64,000 nt of DNA from assembly GCF_008629685.1 (NCBI RefSeq), contig NZ_VWSF01000006.1, positions 62,001-126,000 of the forward strand, read 5' to 3'. This document shows positions 1-9,077 of the stretch, one piece after another (position 1 is the stretch's first letter; each line of letters starts with the position of its first letter). A program made the translations under genes and the position numbers. The stretch comes from Adhaeribacter rhizoryzae. Its GTDB lineage: Bacteria > Bacteroidota > Bacteroidia > Cytophagales > Hymenobacteraceae. Below the pieces are notes generated by a model, which saw only the letters and a program-made list of their open reading frames with translations, was not told the origin of the DNA and did no database searches.

Positions 1-633
1 AGGTTCGTGCATTGGGAGCAATCATCCAAAGAATTTGAGGTACTTGAAACAGGCGCCACACCAGATAGTTGGTCGTCTTTGGAACAGGAGAGGAAGAAAC
101 AACAAAACAATAGGGTAAAGAGCGAATGTTTGAATAAATTTTTCATTTGTGTGGAGGTTTTGGGGTTTAGAATATGAATAAATAAATAGTTTGTTAAGTA
201 AACGGCACAGCAAAATAGCGCCAGCATGCTTACGCACTGGGTTTAAAAGCTTACTAAAACAATTTATTTGGTTAAGGGTAGTAATAGAGTCCCAAAGGGG
301 CTTCTAAAATATAGGGTAGGTTAAATTAGCAGTTTTATAGCTGCTACTTTATTGCTCAAGATAAATAATTAAGCAGAAAAAACAATAATATATAATTAAA
401 ATATTTTTGGTTATTATTTTATTGATAATATTTAAGCTAATTCATATATTAATATATTTTGATTTATAAAGCCAACATGCGCATTTATCTTTTTATCAAT
501 TTTTAAATAATATATTATAGATTGGATTTGTAGCCTTACTGAGTAGCCTTTTTGTTACTATTTTGGTTGAAAGTAACTTGCAGAAATATTAAAGACGAAA
601 TAGTAATTAATTAAGGCGAGTGTAGGTAAAAAA
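1..633. other. gene-free, AT-rich left end
   Basis: I see no convincing gene here. The only longer frame (minus strand, 22-237) has no family features and looks like noise. Positions about 350-560 are very AT-rich. A short GC-rich stretch around 290-303 (CCCAAAGGGGCTT) resembles part of the dispersed repeat near 22.06 kb. The region ends at the terminator of the minus-strand amidohydrolase gene. Confidence 0.5.
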
Positions 634-664
634 TAAACCCTGAAGATTCTAACTCCAGGGTTTA
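634..664 (-). terminator. rho-independent terminator of the amidohydrolase gene
   Basis: A 9-bp perfect stem (TAAACCCTG / CAGGGTTTA) with a 13-nt loop is followed, on the minus strand, by a T-rich run. It lies 45 nt past the stop codon of the minus-strand gene. Confidence 0.75.
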
Positions 665-708
665 CAGAAAATTATTGCTCTTAAAACAACTTAATCAATA
701 ACTATGTT

Positions 709-3700
709 TTAATGCCGACCGTGGCAACTGCATTGTTCGCCGGCAATGCCCAGCGAATGCACATCCATACCTTCGGTAAACGGAAAGGAGCCACTTACTT
801 TCGGGTTCTCCCAGTAAAACGGCGTTGGTTTTTTATTGTAATTGCCCGTTTCCTGCATGGTAGCCGCATCGTACAAGCGGCCGTTTACCATGGTATAAAC
901 CACGCCTTCGGAGTGCTGAATATTTTCCAGCGGATTTTTATCCAGTACAATCAGGTCGGCTAATTTGCCGGTTTCCAATGATCCAATTTCTTTCTCCATG
1001 CCTAAATATTGCGCGCCGTTCAGGGTAGCAGCACGTAAAGCTTCGTGGTTGCTTAGGCCGCCTTGTTGCAGCATCCACAACTCCCAATGCGCACCTAAAC
1101 CTTGTAACTGACCGTGCGCGCCCAAATTAATTTTTACGCCTTGGTCAGCTAATTTTTTACAAGCTTGTGAGGTTAACAAGTGGCCGTTGGCGTATTCTTC
1201 ATCGGGCACTAAGGTAACCCGACGCGAGCGGCTATCGATAAAAGAACGCGGCATAAACCGTTGTAGCCGGTCTTTATCCCAAACGTTGGTTTTCTGGTAC
1301 CAATAATATTCACCGGAGTTGGCGCCGTAATTTACAATCAGGGTAGGCGTGTAAGCCGTATTGCTGGCTTTCCAAAGCGAAACTACATCGTTGTAAAAAG
1401 GGGCAATGGGAATATTATGTTCAATGCCGGTGTGGCCATCCAGAATCATGGTCATGTTATGGAAAAAAGTAGAGCCGCCTTCCGGCACCACGGCCATGCC
1501 CAACTCCCGGGCAGCCTGAATAACCTGCTGGCGCTGTTCCCGCCGGGGCTGGTTATAGCTTTTCACCGAAAAGCCACCCATAGATTTAATGCGGCGTAGG
1601 TGTGAGCGGGCATCGTCCAGGCTGTTGATTACCGCTTTAAAATTACCATCAGCGCCGTACAGTACTGTACCCGTAGAGAAAATGCGGGGGCCAACCATAG
1701 TGCCGGCTTTTACCATTTCGGATTGGTTAAAAACCTGCTCGGTGCTCGAAGAGGGGTCGTGGGTAGTAGTAACGCCATAAGCCAGATTGGCATAATAAGA
1801 CCATTGCTTTTGCGGGCTCATACCGGTCCGGAAAGTACCCAGGTGCGCGTGCACATCTACAAAACCCGGCATAATGGTTTTGCCTTTCGCATCAATGGTT
1901 TTGGTACCGGCTGGTACCGTTACCTGGTCGGCTGGACCAACGGCTACAATCCGGTTCCCTTCTACTACCAACGTGCCGTTCTGAATTACTTCATCGCTTT
2001 TCATGGTAATAATTCGGGCATTGGTAAAGGCTATTTTACCTTGCGGTACATCGGTATTCAGTACCAGGTTAATTTTTAAACCGGTAGAATCGAGGGGAGG
2101 TATTTTAGTAACGGCACCCGGAATAAAGGTAAAGCGGTTTTTCAGGTCGTTCGTAAAATATTCCTCGCCCAATAACCAGTGCAGTTTTTGGCTGTCGCGG
2201 GACCAGTGCAGGCTGGTGCCGGCATCGCGGGTTACGCGGGTCATGGGAATAACTTTACTATCGGCACTAATTTCTAAACCCTTGCCCGTAGCTGTTAAGG
2301 GCACAATGTAAACGTTAAATAATTCGGTAAAAGCTACCCATTTATTATCGGGGCTCGGAACAAACTGGCTGGCGTATTTCGAAAATAAATGCGTAACAGG
2401 TTCCTGCCCATTCAGGTTTACACTTTTTAAGGTATAATTGCCGCCTTCGTATGCTGAGAAGTAAATGCGTTGACCGGTTTTGTCGAATATTGGGTTATTG
2501 CCGCTTTTCTGTAGCAGGGTTGGGTTACCGCCTTTAGCCGGCAGCCAATAAATACCGGTGTTTTTACCAAAAGCATAGCCCTGGTGATCGTTGCCACCCG
2601 TTTTGCTGAAAACAATTTTTTGGCCGTCCGGTGAAAAGGAGGGCGTTTCGTAAAAGCCTTTTTCGGGCGTTAACTTCTGGGGTTTGCTGCCGTTCAGGTC
2701 TGTTTTGTAGATGGCGCTTAAATTTTCGTCGTTCCAGGTAGCATACACAATGCTTTTACCATCGGGGCTAAAAGCGGGATAATATTCAAAATCGGTGCCT
2801 TTGGTTAGTCGGACGGGTTGGCCGTTGGGGAGTTGTTTTTTATACAGGTAACCGGCAGCGCTAAACACCAAATATTTGCTATCGGGCGAAGTTACGGCGT
2901 GCCGAATGGCTTTGGCCGTAAAGTTTTTCGGCGCTATGCCTTCGGAACCAAAGTTATATTTAACGGCATCGGTAATCTGGTGCTTCGATTGCACCCGGAA
3001 AGGTATTTCGGTAACTTTATTTGGCTGGTCTATTGCTACTTTCTGAATTTTACCTTTGGCCCAAATAATAATATTTTTGTTATCGGGTGTCCAGGCGTAA
3101 TTAGGATACACCCCAAATATTGCCCAGGCTTCCTGCTGGTCTTTATCCAGGTTATCGTAAACGGGCCATTCTTCGCCGGTGCTTAAGTTATGTATAAACA
3201 ACACCGATTTGGTACGCACCCGTCGCACAAAAGCTAATAATTTACCATCGCGCGAAATTTGCGGCCGCACCGCACCGCCTGTTCCGGTTACCACGTTTTC
3301 GATGTCGCCGGTATTGCGGTCTACCCGCCGGATCATGTAAATCAGGCCATTGGGATCTTTGTTGTACTCAAAAGTATTACCGCCGCTCATGTCCTCGCTG
3401 TAATATACGTAACGGCCATCCGGCGACACATTGGGCTCACCTGCATCCTGTTGGTCGTTTTTGCGCTTGGTTAACTGAATGCCAGAGCCGCCCGCAATGT
3501 GGTAAGCCCATATTTCGCCGGCGCCCAGCGAGCGGGTGGCGGTAAAATGCTTGCGGGCTATTAAATATTGCCCGTCCGGCGACCAGGAAGCATTATTCAA
3601 CAGCCGGAAATTTTCTTTGGAAACTGCACGCGCATTGGAGCCATCCCGGTTCATCACCCAGATATTATCGCCGCCATCCCGGTCGGAGGTAAACGAAATA

Positions 3701-4023
3701 AACTTGCCATCAGGGCTGTAGCGGGGTTGCACTTCGTAAGATCGGCCGCCAGTTAATAATTTAGCTTCGCCACCAGTAATCGGCAAGCTGTAAATATCGC
3801 CCAGCAAGTCAAATACAATTTCCTTCCCGTCCGGACTTACATCCAGGTTCATCCAGGTTCCTTCGGTGGTAGTAAAACTTACTTCTTTAGATGGGCCGTG
3901 GGCGGCTTCTACCTGCCATTTTTTAGGGTCGGGGGTAGTTGGTTTTTTATCCTGGGCAATGGCAGCAACAGAACCAGACAAGGCAAGCACACCAGCCAGG
4001 AAAGCGTAAAAAGATTTAGACAT
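709..4023 (-). CDS. secreted TolB-like beta-propeller / amidohydrolase fusion
   Basis: This is a 1104-residue exported protein. It starts with a signal peptide (MSKSFYAFLAGVLALSGSVA, cut near AIAQ). Residues of about 50-650 hold many TolB/PD40 repeats of the SPDGKxIxF type, which form a beta-propeller. The C-terminal third is an imidazolonepropionase-like amidohydrolase with the metal-binding HxH at H725/H727 (VDVHAHLG), a GHTGIEH segment and the family-typical end GKLADLIVLDKNPLENI. It ends in an odd Cys/His-rich tail (EQCSCHGRH). The family is common in Bacteroidota and Acidobacteria and is usually annotated as a periplasmic amidohydrolase or dipeptidase; the substrate is unknown. It stands alone between its own promoter and terminator. 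Confidence 0.9.
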   Translation of the reverse strand: MSKSFYAFLAGVLALSGSVAAIAQDKKPTTPDPKKWQVEAAHGPSKEVSFTTTEGTWMNLDVSPDGKEIVFDLLGDIYSLPITGGEAKLLTGGRSYEVQPRYSPDGKFISFTSDRDGGDNIWVMNRDGSNARAVSKENFRLLNNASWSPDGQYLIARKHFTATRSLGAGEIWAYHIAGGSGIQLTKRKNDQQDAGEPNVSPDGRYVYYSEDMSGGNTFEYNKDPNGLIYMIRRVDRNTGDIENVVTGTGGAVRPQISRDGKLLAFVRRVRTKSVLFIHNLSTGEEWPVYDNLDKDQQEAWAIFGVYPNYAWTPDNKNIIIWAKGKIQKVAIDQPNKVTEIPFRVQSKHQITDAVKYNFGSEGIAPKNFTAKAIRHAVTSPDSKYLVFSAAGYLYKKQLPNGQPVRLTKGTDFEYYPAFSPDGKSIVYATWNDENLSAIYKTDLNGSKPQKLTPEKGFYETPSFSPDGQKIVFSKTGGNDHQGYAFGKNTGIYWLPAKGGNPTLLQKSGNNPIFDKTGQRIYFSAYEGGNYTLKSVNLNGQEPVTHLFSKYASQFVPSPDNKWVAFTELFNVYIVPLTATGKGLEISADSKVIPMTRVTRDAGTSLHWSRDSQKLHWLLGEEYFTNDLKNRFTFIPGAVTKIPPLDSTGLKINLVLNTDVPQGKIAFTNARIITMKSDEVIQNGTLVVEGNRIVAVGPADQVTVPAGTKTIDAKGKTIMPGFVDVHAHLGTFRTGMSPQKQWSYYANLAYGVTTTHDPSSSTEQVFNQSEMVKAGTMVGPRIFSTGTVLYGADGNFKAVINSLDDARSHLRRIKSMGGFSVKSYNQPRREQRQQVIQAARELGMAVVPEGGSTFFHNMTMILDGHTGIEHNIPIAPFYNDVVSLWKASNTAYTPTLIVNYGANSGEYYWYQKTNVWDKDRLQRFMPRSFIDSRSRRVTLVPDEEYANGHLLTSQACKKLADQGVKINLGAHGQLQGLGAHWELWMLQQGGLSNHEALRAATLNGAQYLGMEKEIGSLETGKLADLIVLDKNPLENIQHSEGVVYTMVNGRLYDAATMQETGNYNKKPTPFYWENPKVSGSFPFTEGMDVHSLGIAGEQCSCHGRH

Positions 4024-4060
4024 TAAATATTTAAATAGAAGGTGGTTAAGAATGCAAAGC

Positions 4061-4068
4061 CAAAATTA
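4061..4068 (-). promoter_or_regulatory. -7 box of the amidohydrolase promoter
   Basis: The minus strand reads TAATTTTG, a perfect TAnnTTTG box, 38 nt upstream of the ATG at 4023. This gives a 5' leader of about 30 nt. Confidence 0.6.
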
Positions 4069-4126
4069 AGTAAATCTGAATTGATAAATAAACTCAGGTA
4101 TATTTTTAAACCTAAAGTGGCTAAAA

Positions 4127-5725
4127 CTAATTTTTATAACCAAAAACTGCCTTCTTTTCTTTAATCCGGTTATTTACAATATCTATAATTTGCTGGTCTG
4201 CGCCGGTTAAAACTATTACCGACGTTCCTTTTTCGCGGGCTAAAGAGTCGGATATTCTACCAATATTTTTTATGCTGCGGAAAAGCTTCTGGTGTTCCGG
4301 ATCTGGCGTGTCACCTACCAGAATTACGTTCCGAAAAGTTAAAGGCTGGGGAAGCCAAAGCAGATAACTGGCGTTTTCGGCGTGGGCCGGTGGTAAGTTA
4401 GCTTTTCGGCCGTAGTAGTTAATTGCCCCGGCCTGACCATAATTATCGCATAAAATAATGGTTTGTTGGCGTTGATTCGGCGGTATTTGGGCATAGGCTT
4501 TCGCCACGAGGTCGGTTAGTTCCTGCCAACCCAGCATATCGGCGTAATCCTGGGGGAGTTGGTGGTTCTGGCCATCTTCCCAGCGCAAGATGCCAAAATC
4601 TATAAATTTAGTAGCATAAGTTGCTGTGGCCAGTGGCGAAAGTACCGGTAAAACCAACGGAAATACTGGAAACAGGAAAAAAAATGGAAATGCCAATAGC
4701 ACCGGCCGCAGCCAATATTGCCAGCTTTGTTGGGTAATTTTCTCCCAACTCACACTGCCAATTGCAATTAATATGGGGTATAAACCCAGGGTATAATAAT
4801 TTTTCCCTTGCAAGCCAATCAGCAGCCCCATTACTACCAGAAATATTATTCCCAGAAGCACGTAGGGTTTTCCCCAACGGCTCAGGAAAAGTGCGCCTAA
4901 ACCCAACGGCCAAACAGGCAAAGCACCAATGCACATAATAATTTGGTCTTTCAGGAAATCGCCGAGGGCTACGTGTTGCAGTTGCCGTTCCTGCAATTCG
5001 CGCATGTGCGTAAAAAAAGGCAGGTCATGTTGCAATTGCCAGATTAAGTTGGGCAAAACGAGAACTGCCGTAAGCAGCGTGGTCCAGTAAAATACTTTCT
5101 GCCGGAATAATTGGCGGTAACGCGTCAGCAGAAAGCCTACTAAGGTGCCAATGATGAAAAAGCCAACGGTATACTTATTTAGCAGCCCAATGGCCAGGGC
5201 AAAACCTAAGGCATATAAATAATTATTTTTGTTTGTCTGAATAAACCGGATCAGTAAATAAAAATAAAGTGTCCAGAGCAGTATATCCAGTGAGTTAGGT
5301 TGAAACAATAAATTGAGCCGCAGGTACGCCGAAAATATAAAACAAACACCAGTTAAAAGAAGCGCGAAAGTACCGCCCCCGAGTTTCTGCACCGTTTTAC
5401 CCATCACGTATAAGGTAAGCGCGCCAAACAAAGCCGGCCAGAATTTAACCCAAAAAATATTATTGCCCATTAGTTGCGTAAACCAAGCCAGAACCGAAAT
5501 AACCGGCGGCACTTCCAAGAATCCCCAGGCCAAGTGCTTACCTTGATCCAGGTACAAATATTCGTCGCGGTGGAGCTGGTAAGCTGGGTTCAGGAATAAA
5601 TATTGGATGGTGAACTTGGCCAAGGTTAAGTACAGCAGTAATCTGGTGCTGAATACTCGTCCTGCGTTTTCTACAGTCGGATTACTTTCACGAGGCTTGG
5701 GTTGGGCGTTAACGGAGGGTTGCAT
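4127..5725 (-). CDS. GT39/ArnT-like membrane glycosyltransferase
   Basis: This is a 532-residue multi-pass membrane protein of the PMT_2/ArnT type, which transfers sugars from polyprenyl-phosphate donors on the outer face of the inner membrane. Near the N-terminus, after TM1, comes the loop YQLHRDEYLYLDQGKHLAWG, which carries the acidic pair typical of GT-C enzymes, and then VPPVISVLAWFTQLMG. About ten hydrophobic segments follow, with a soluble C-terminal part from about residue 370. It lies 18 nt downstream of the sugar O-acetyltransferase gene on the same strand, so the two probably form an operon. The acceptor cannot be told from sequence. Confidence 0.85.
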   Translation of the reverse strand: MQPSVNAQPKPRESNPTVENAGRVFSTRLLLYLTLAKFTIQYLFLNPAYQLHRDEYLYLDQGKHLAWGFLEVPPVISVLAWFTQLMGNNIFWVKFWPALFGALTLYVMGKTVQKLGGGTFALLLTGVCFIFSAYLRLNLLFQPNSLDILLWTLYFYLLIRFIQTNKNNYLYALGFALAIGLLNKYTVGFFIIGTLVGFLLTRYRQLFRQKVFYWTTLLTAVLVLPNLIWQLQHDLPFFTHMRELQERQLQHVALGDFLKDQIIMCIGALPVWPLGLGALFLSRWGKPYVLLGIIFLVVMGLLIGLQGKNYYTLGLYPILIAIGSVSWEKITQQSWQYWLRPVLLAFPFFFLFPVFPLVLPVLSPLATATYATKFIDFGILRWEDGQNHQLPQDYADMLGWQELTDLVAKAYAQIPPNQRQQTIILCDNYGQAGAINYYGRKANLPPAHAENASYLLWLPQPLTFRNVILVGDTPDPEHQKLFRSIKNIGRISDSLAREKGTSVIVLTGADQQIIDIVNNRIKEKKAVFGYKN

Positions 5726-5743
5726 AAAGGCTTATTCTTTAAC

Positions 5744-6292
5744 CTATAATTGTTTTATTACCCGGGCCGGGTTACCCGCCACCACTACCTTATCCGGAAT
5801 ATTTTTGGTAACTACGCTGCCGGCCCCAATAACCACATCGTTGCCAATGTTAACGCCGGGGCAAATAACCGAGTGGCCACCAATCCAGACATTATCGCCA
5901 ATGGTAATGGGTTTGCCAAACTCCCGGCCGGAAATTCGCTCCTGCGCATCCAGCGGGTGTGTGGCAGTATAAATTTGTACATTGGGTGCCAGAAAAGCGT
6001 TTTTGCCAAAACTAACCCGGCATACATCTAAAATAACACAATTAAAATTGGCGTAAAAATTTTCGCCGAAACTAATATTGTAGCCGTAATCGCACTGAAA
6101 AGCGGGTTCTATGTAGCAAGTAGTTTCGGAACGGAATAATTTGGCGAGGATTTGCCGGCGTTTTTCGGTTTCATCGGGATGGCTGTGGTTGTAATCGTAA
6201 AGTATTCTGCGGGCACTTAACCGGTCCGCTAATAATTCGGGGTCGTTGGGGTTGTACATACCACCCACCAGCATTATTTCTTTTTCACTCAT
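5744..6292 (-). CDS. sugar O-acetyltransferase (maltose acetyltransferase family)
   Basis: This is a 182-residue left-handed beta-helix acetyltransferase. The N-terminal Mac domain is visible (MLVGGMYNPNDPELLADRLS), followed by hexapeptide repeats (IGDNVWIGGHSVICPGVNIG) with the catalytic His in WIGGHSV. The frame stays open to 6325, but the ATG at 6292 (MSEKEIMLVGG) fits family starts; the extra 11 codons run toward the GMC terminator. It acetylates a hydroxyl of a sugar using acetyl-CoA. The GT39 gene follows 18 nt downstream, which suggests a joint role in glycan decoration. Confidence 0.85.
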   Translation of the reverse strand: MSEKEIMLVGGMYNPNDPELLADRLSARRILYDYNHSHPDETEKRRQILAKLFRSETTCYIEPAFQCDYGYNISFGENFYANFNCVILDVCRVSFGKNAFLAPNVQIYTATHPLDAQERISGREFGKPITIGDNVWIGGHSVICPGVNIGNDVVIGAGSVVTKNIPDKVVVAGNPARVIKQL

Positions 6293-6315
6293 AAGTTTTA
6301 TTTTGGGTTTAATAT

Positions 6316-6355
6316 AAAAAAGCAAAGCCGACTTATTAGCCGGCTTTGCTTTTTT
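6316..6355 (-). terminator. strong terminator after the GMC oxidoreductase gene
   Basis: A perfect 15-bp stem (AAAAAAGCAAAGCCG and its complement) with a 10-nt loop is flanked by A and T runs. It separates the GMC operon from the acetyltransferase/GT39 pair, which lies on the same strand. Confidence 0.9.
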
Positions 6356-6369
6356 ATAATGAATTAATA

Positions 6370-8067
6370 TTAAATATTATTCTTCTTTAACTCTTTTACG
6401 GCGTGGTCTACGGCGCGGGCGGTTAAAGCCATGTAAGTAAGCGATGGGTTTACGCAGGAAGCCGAAGTCATGCAGGCGCCATCGGTAACGAATACGTTGG
6501 GTGCTTCGTGTACCTGGTTAAAGGCGTTCAGCACCGAAGTTTTGGGGTCGCGGCCCATGCGGGCGGTACCCATCTCGTGAATAGCTAAACCAGGGTAAGA
6601 GCCGGCATCGTAGGTTTTTACGTTTTTCAGACCGGCCGCTTCCAGCATTTCGGCCGCATCGTTGGCCATATCTTTCCGCATCTTCATCTCGTTTTCCTTA
6701 AACTCGGCATCGAAGGTTAACGTTGGCTGCCCCCACTTGTCTTTTACGTCTTTGTTCAGGGTTATTTTATTTTCGTGGTAAGGCAAACATTCGCCGAAGC
6801 CACCCAGGCCCATTTTCCATTTGCCTGGTTTGGTCATTGCTTCTTTAAAGTCGGCACCAAAGCCCATCTCGGCTACGGCGCGCTGCCAACCATCGCGGCT
6901 GCCGCTGCCCTGGTAACCAAAGCCGCGAACATAATCGCGCTTATCGTTACCAATATTGCGGTAGCGGGGTACGTAAATACCATTAGCCCGGCGGCCAAAA
7001 TAATATTGGTCAGCAAAATCATCAGATTCGCCGGAAGCGCCGGTCCGGAAGTGGTGGTCCATTAAATTATGGCCCAACTGACCGCTGGCATTACCAAAGC
7101 CATTTGGGAACCGGTTAGAAGTAGAGTTCATCAGAATCCAGGTACTGCTCAGGGCCGAGGCGTTTACGAAAATAATCTTGGCGTAATATTCAGTCATCTG
7201 GCCAGTATTAGAATCGATTACCCGTACGCCGGTGGCTTTGTTTTTTTTCTCGTCGTAGATCAGTGAGTTTACAATCGAGTCGGGGCGCAACGTTAAATTA
7301 CCGGTTTTAACCGCTGCCGGCAAAGTAGACGATTGGGTACTGAAATAAGCACCGTAAGGGCAGCCCCGGCTACACAAGTTCCGGTACTGGCAGGAGGCCC
7401 GGCCATTTAAAGGCTTGGTTAAGTTAGCTACCCGGCCCATGGTAATTTTCCGGCCCGGAAATTTGCTTTCAACCACCTTTTTTACTGATTTTTCAATGCA
7501 GTTAAATTCCATGGGTGGCAAGAATTGCCCATCGGGTAATTGTGGCAGGTTTTCGACCTGGCCGCTGATACCCACGTATTTTTCAACGTAGTCGTACCAA
7601 GGGGCAATATCTTTGTAGCGAATCGGCCAATCAGTGGCAATACCTTCTTTCAGGTTGGCTTCAAAATCAATATCGCTGAGGCGGTACGATTGTCGGCCCC
7701 ACATAATAGATTTACCACCCACAATATTGCCCCGGAACCAGTCAAATCGCTTTTTCTCGGTATACGGCGAATCTTTATCGTTGATCCAGTAGCTTTCGTT
7801 GTGTTCGTTATAAGGGTAGTCGCGGCTGATATAAGGATGCGATTCGCGCTGCTTTTGGGTAATGCGGCCCCGGTATTTAAAATCCCAGGGATCTTTCATG
7901 GCGGTGGTATAATCTTTAACGTGCTCCAGCTTATGACCGCGTTCCAGCATTAAAGTTTTCAGGCCTTTTTCGGTAAGTTCTTTGGCGGCCCAGCCTCCGC
8001 TAACGCCGGAACCAATTACAATGGCATCGTATGTATTTTGAGCTTGTGCTCTTAAATTAAGGTTCAT
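6370..8067 (-). CDS. GMC-family FAD oxidoreductase
   Basis: This is a 565-residue glucose-methanol-choline oxidoreductase. It has an N-terminal FAD-binding fold (DAIVIGSGVSGGWAAKEL, about residues 14-31), the GGKSIMWGRQSYR segment that contacts flavin, a Cys cluster (CQYRNLCSRGCPYGA) typical of the gluconate/sorbitol-dehydrogenase-like branch, and a C-terminal GMC domain with GTARMG and the catalytic His/Asn region (DGACMTSASCVNPSLTYMAL). It has no signal peptide of its own. The gene upstream encodes a Tat-type small subunit, so the pair is probably exported as one folded complex. The substrate, perhaps a sugar or polyol, is unknown. Confidence 0.92.
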   Translation of the reverse strand: MNLNLRAQAQNTYDAIVIGSGVSGGWAAKELTEKGLKTLMLERGHKLEHVKDYTTAMKDPWDFKYRGRITQKQRESHPYISRDYPYNEHNESYWINDKDSPYTEKKRFDWFRGNIVGGKSIMWGRQSYRLSDIDFEANLKEGIATDWPIRYKDIAPWYDYVEKYVGISGQVENLPQLPDGQFLPPMEFNCIEKSVKKVVESKFPGRKITMGRVANLTKPLNGRASCQYRNLCSRGCPYGAYFSTQSSTLPAAVKTGNLTLRPDSIVNSLIYDEKKNKATGVRVIDSNTGQMTEYYAKIIFVNASALSSTWILMNSTSNRFPNGFGNASGQLGHNLMDHHFRTGASGESDDFADQYYFGRRANGIYVPRYRNIGNDKRDYVRGFGYQGSGSRDGWQRAVAEMGFGADFKEAMTKPGKWKMGLGGFGECLPYHENKITLNKDVKDKWGQPTLTFDAEFKENEMKMRKDMANDAAEMLEAAGLKNVKTYDAGSYPGLAIHEMGTARMGRDPKTSVLNAFNQVHEAPNVFVTDGACMTSASCVNPSLTYMALTARAVDHAVKELKKNNI

Positions 8068-8128
8068 GAATAAAATTTTAATTAACAGGGTGGATAAAAA
8101 GAGAAAAGCTGTTGGGCTGCCGGTTTAA

Positions 8129-8713
8129 TCAGGTTGCCCAGGTTTTCTGTCCCGGTTTCAAAGGTTCGCAGGGGCGGTAAGCACCCGGTACCGCTATGTA
8201 ATTAAGGGCTTTGGTAGCACCAATTTCAGAAGTAAAGTAGCCGGTTACCGTCATTTCTTTAATCATCTGGAAGAACGGGGCGGGGGCGGAGGGCTGGCTG
8301 GCTCTTAAAGCGCGGGCATCGGTCTCGGCTTTTTTCAACAACTCGGTTTGCTGCGCTTTGCTGATAGCTAAAAAGCCTTTGCTGTAAGCCTTTTTGGCAT
8401 CGTTGTCTAATTTATCTAAGCCGCTAAAAAATCTTTTTTGATCTTGCTCCGGATAACAATCGGTTATGAGTACATTAATAAATTCGGGTACTTTGGCGGC
8501 CTTGGCACCCGGGGTTTTGGTAGTAGGAATAATCAATTCTGCAATTTCGGCAATCATTTTTTGCTGGTTATCGTTGGCCAGCGGCGAAATATAGCCGTCC
8601 GGAATATTGAGCAGGGTGTTGCCCTGGCCGTAAACCAAACCGGAAATGAGCGGGGCCGACAAGGTTACGCCCATAAGGGTAGCAACTTTAAAAATGGCTT
8701 CTCTGCGATCCAT
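8129..8713 (-). CDS. gluconate 2-dehydrogenase subunit 3 family protein, Tat-type signal
   Basis: This is a 194-residue protein of the gluconate 2-dehydrogenase subunit 3 family, the small partner of GMC dehydrogenases. The N-terminus carries a twin-arginine-like signal (DRREAIFKVATLMGVTLSAP). Further family features are IAELIIPTTKTPGAKAAKVP and the C-terminal ATKALNYIAVPGAYRPCEPL. It is the first gene of a two-gene operon, 61 nt ahead of the GMC subunit. No cytochrome c subunit lies next to it, so the electron acceptor is not clear from the window. Confidence 0.88.
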   Translation of the reverse strand: MDRREAIFKVATLMGVTLSAPLISGLVYGQGNTLLNIPDGYISPLANDNQQKMIAEIAELIIPTTKTPGAKAAKVPEFINVLITDCYPEQDQKRFFSGLDKLDNDAKKAYSKGFLAISKAQQTELLKKAETDARALRASQPSAPAPFFQMIKEMTVTGYFTSEIGATKALNYIAVPGAYRPCEPLKPGQKTWAT

Positions 8714-9016
8714 TAGAGATTAATTTGGAAGTGAAACAATTAATTTGGTGGACAAATATTAAGTAACAATATAGCGGTAATTTTTCTTTTTTAATAGTTG
8801 CGCTGCAAGAAAAGCAGAAAGAAATTACTGGAAATAGAGAAACAGCAGGCAAGAAACTGTACGCACACTATTTGCGAACTGGCGTTATTATTCCTAATTC
8901 TAAAGTTACAGACAATTTAATTGTTGATACTTCTGCAGCAAGAGCAACAGGCTAATTTATTAAAAGGCTAATCGGCTTAGGTAATTAAAAGCTAACAAAC
9001 AGCTTTTGCGACAGGT
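8714..9016. other. intergenic region upstream of the GMC operon
   Basis: About 300 nt without a gene. It should contain the promoter for the minus-strand gene starting at 8713, but I find no perfect TAnnTTTG box. Nothing else is recognisable. Confidence 0.4.
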
Positions 9017-9069
9017 TATAAAAACACAAACCCGTTAAAAGCTAGTCTTAACGGGTTTGTGTTTTTATA
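9017..9069 (-). terminator. long terminator hairpin after mlaD
   Basis: A perfect 22-bp inverted repeat (9017-9038 with 9048-9069) with a 9-nt loop and a T-rich end. It lies just past the stop codon of the last gene of the Mla operon. Confidence 0.9.
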
Positions 9070-9077
9070 AAGAATAA

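Noticed and set aside
22-237. Minus-strand frame of 71 codons at the left end
   Set aside because: No family features, hydrophobic low-complexity content and no promoter; not supported as a gene.
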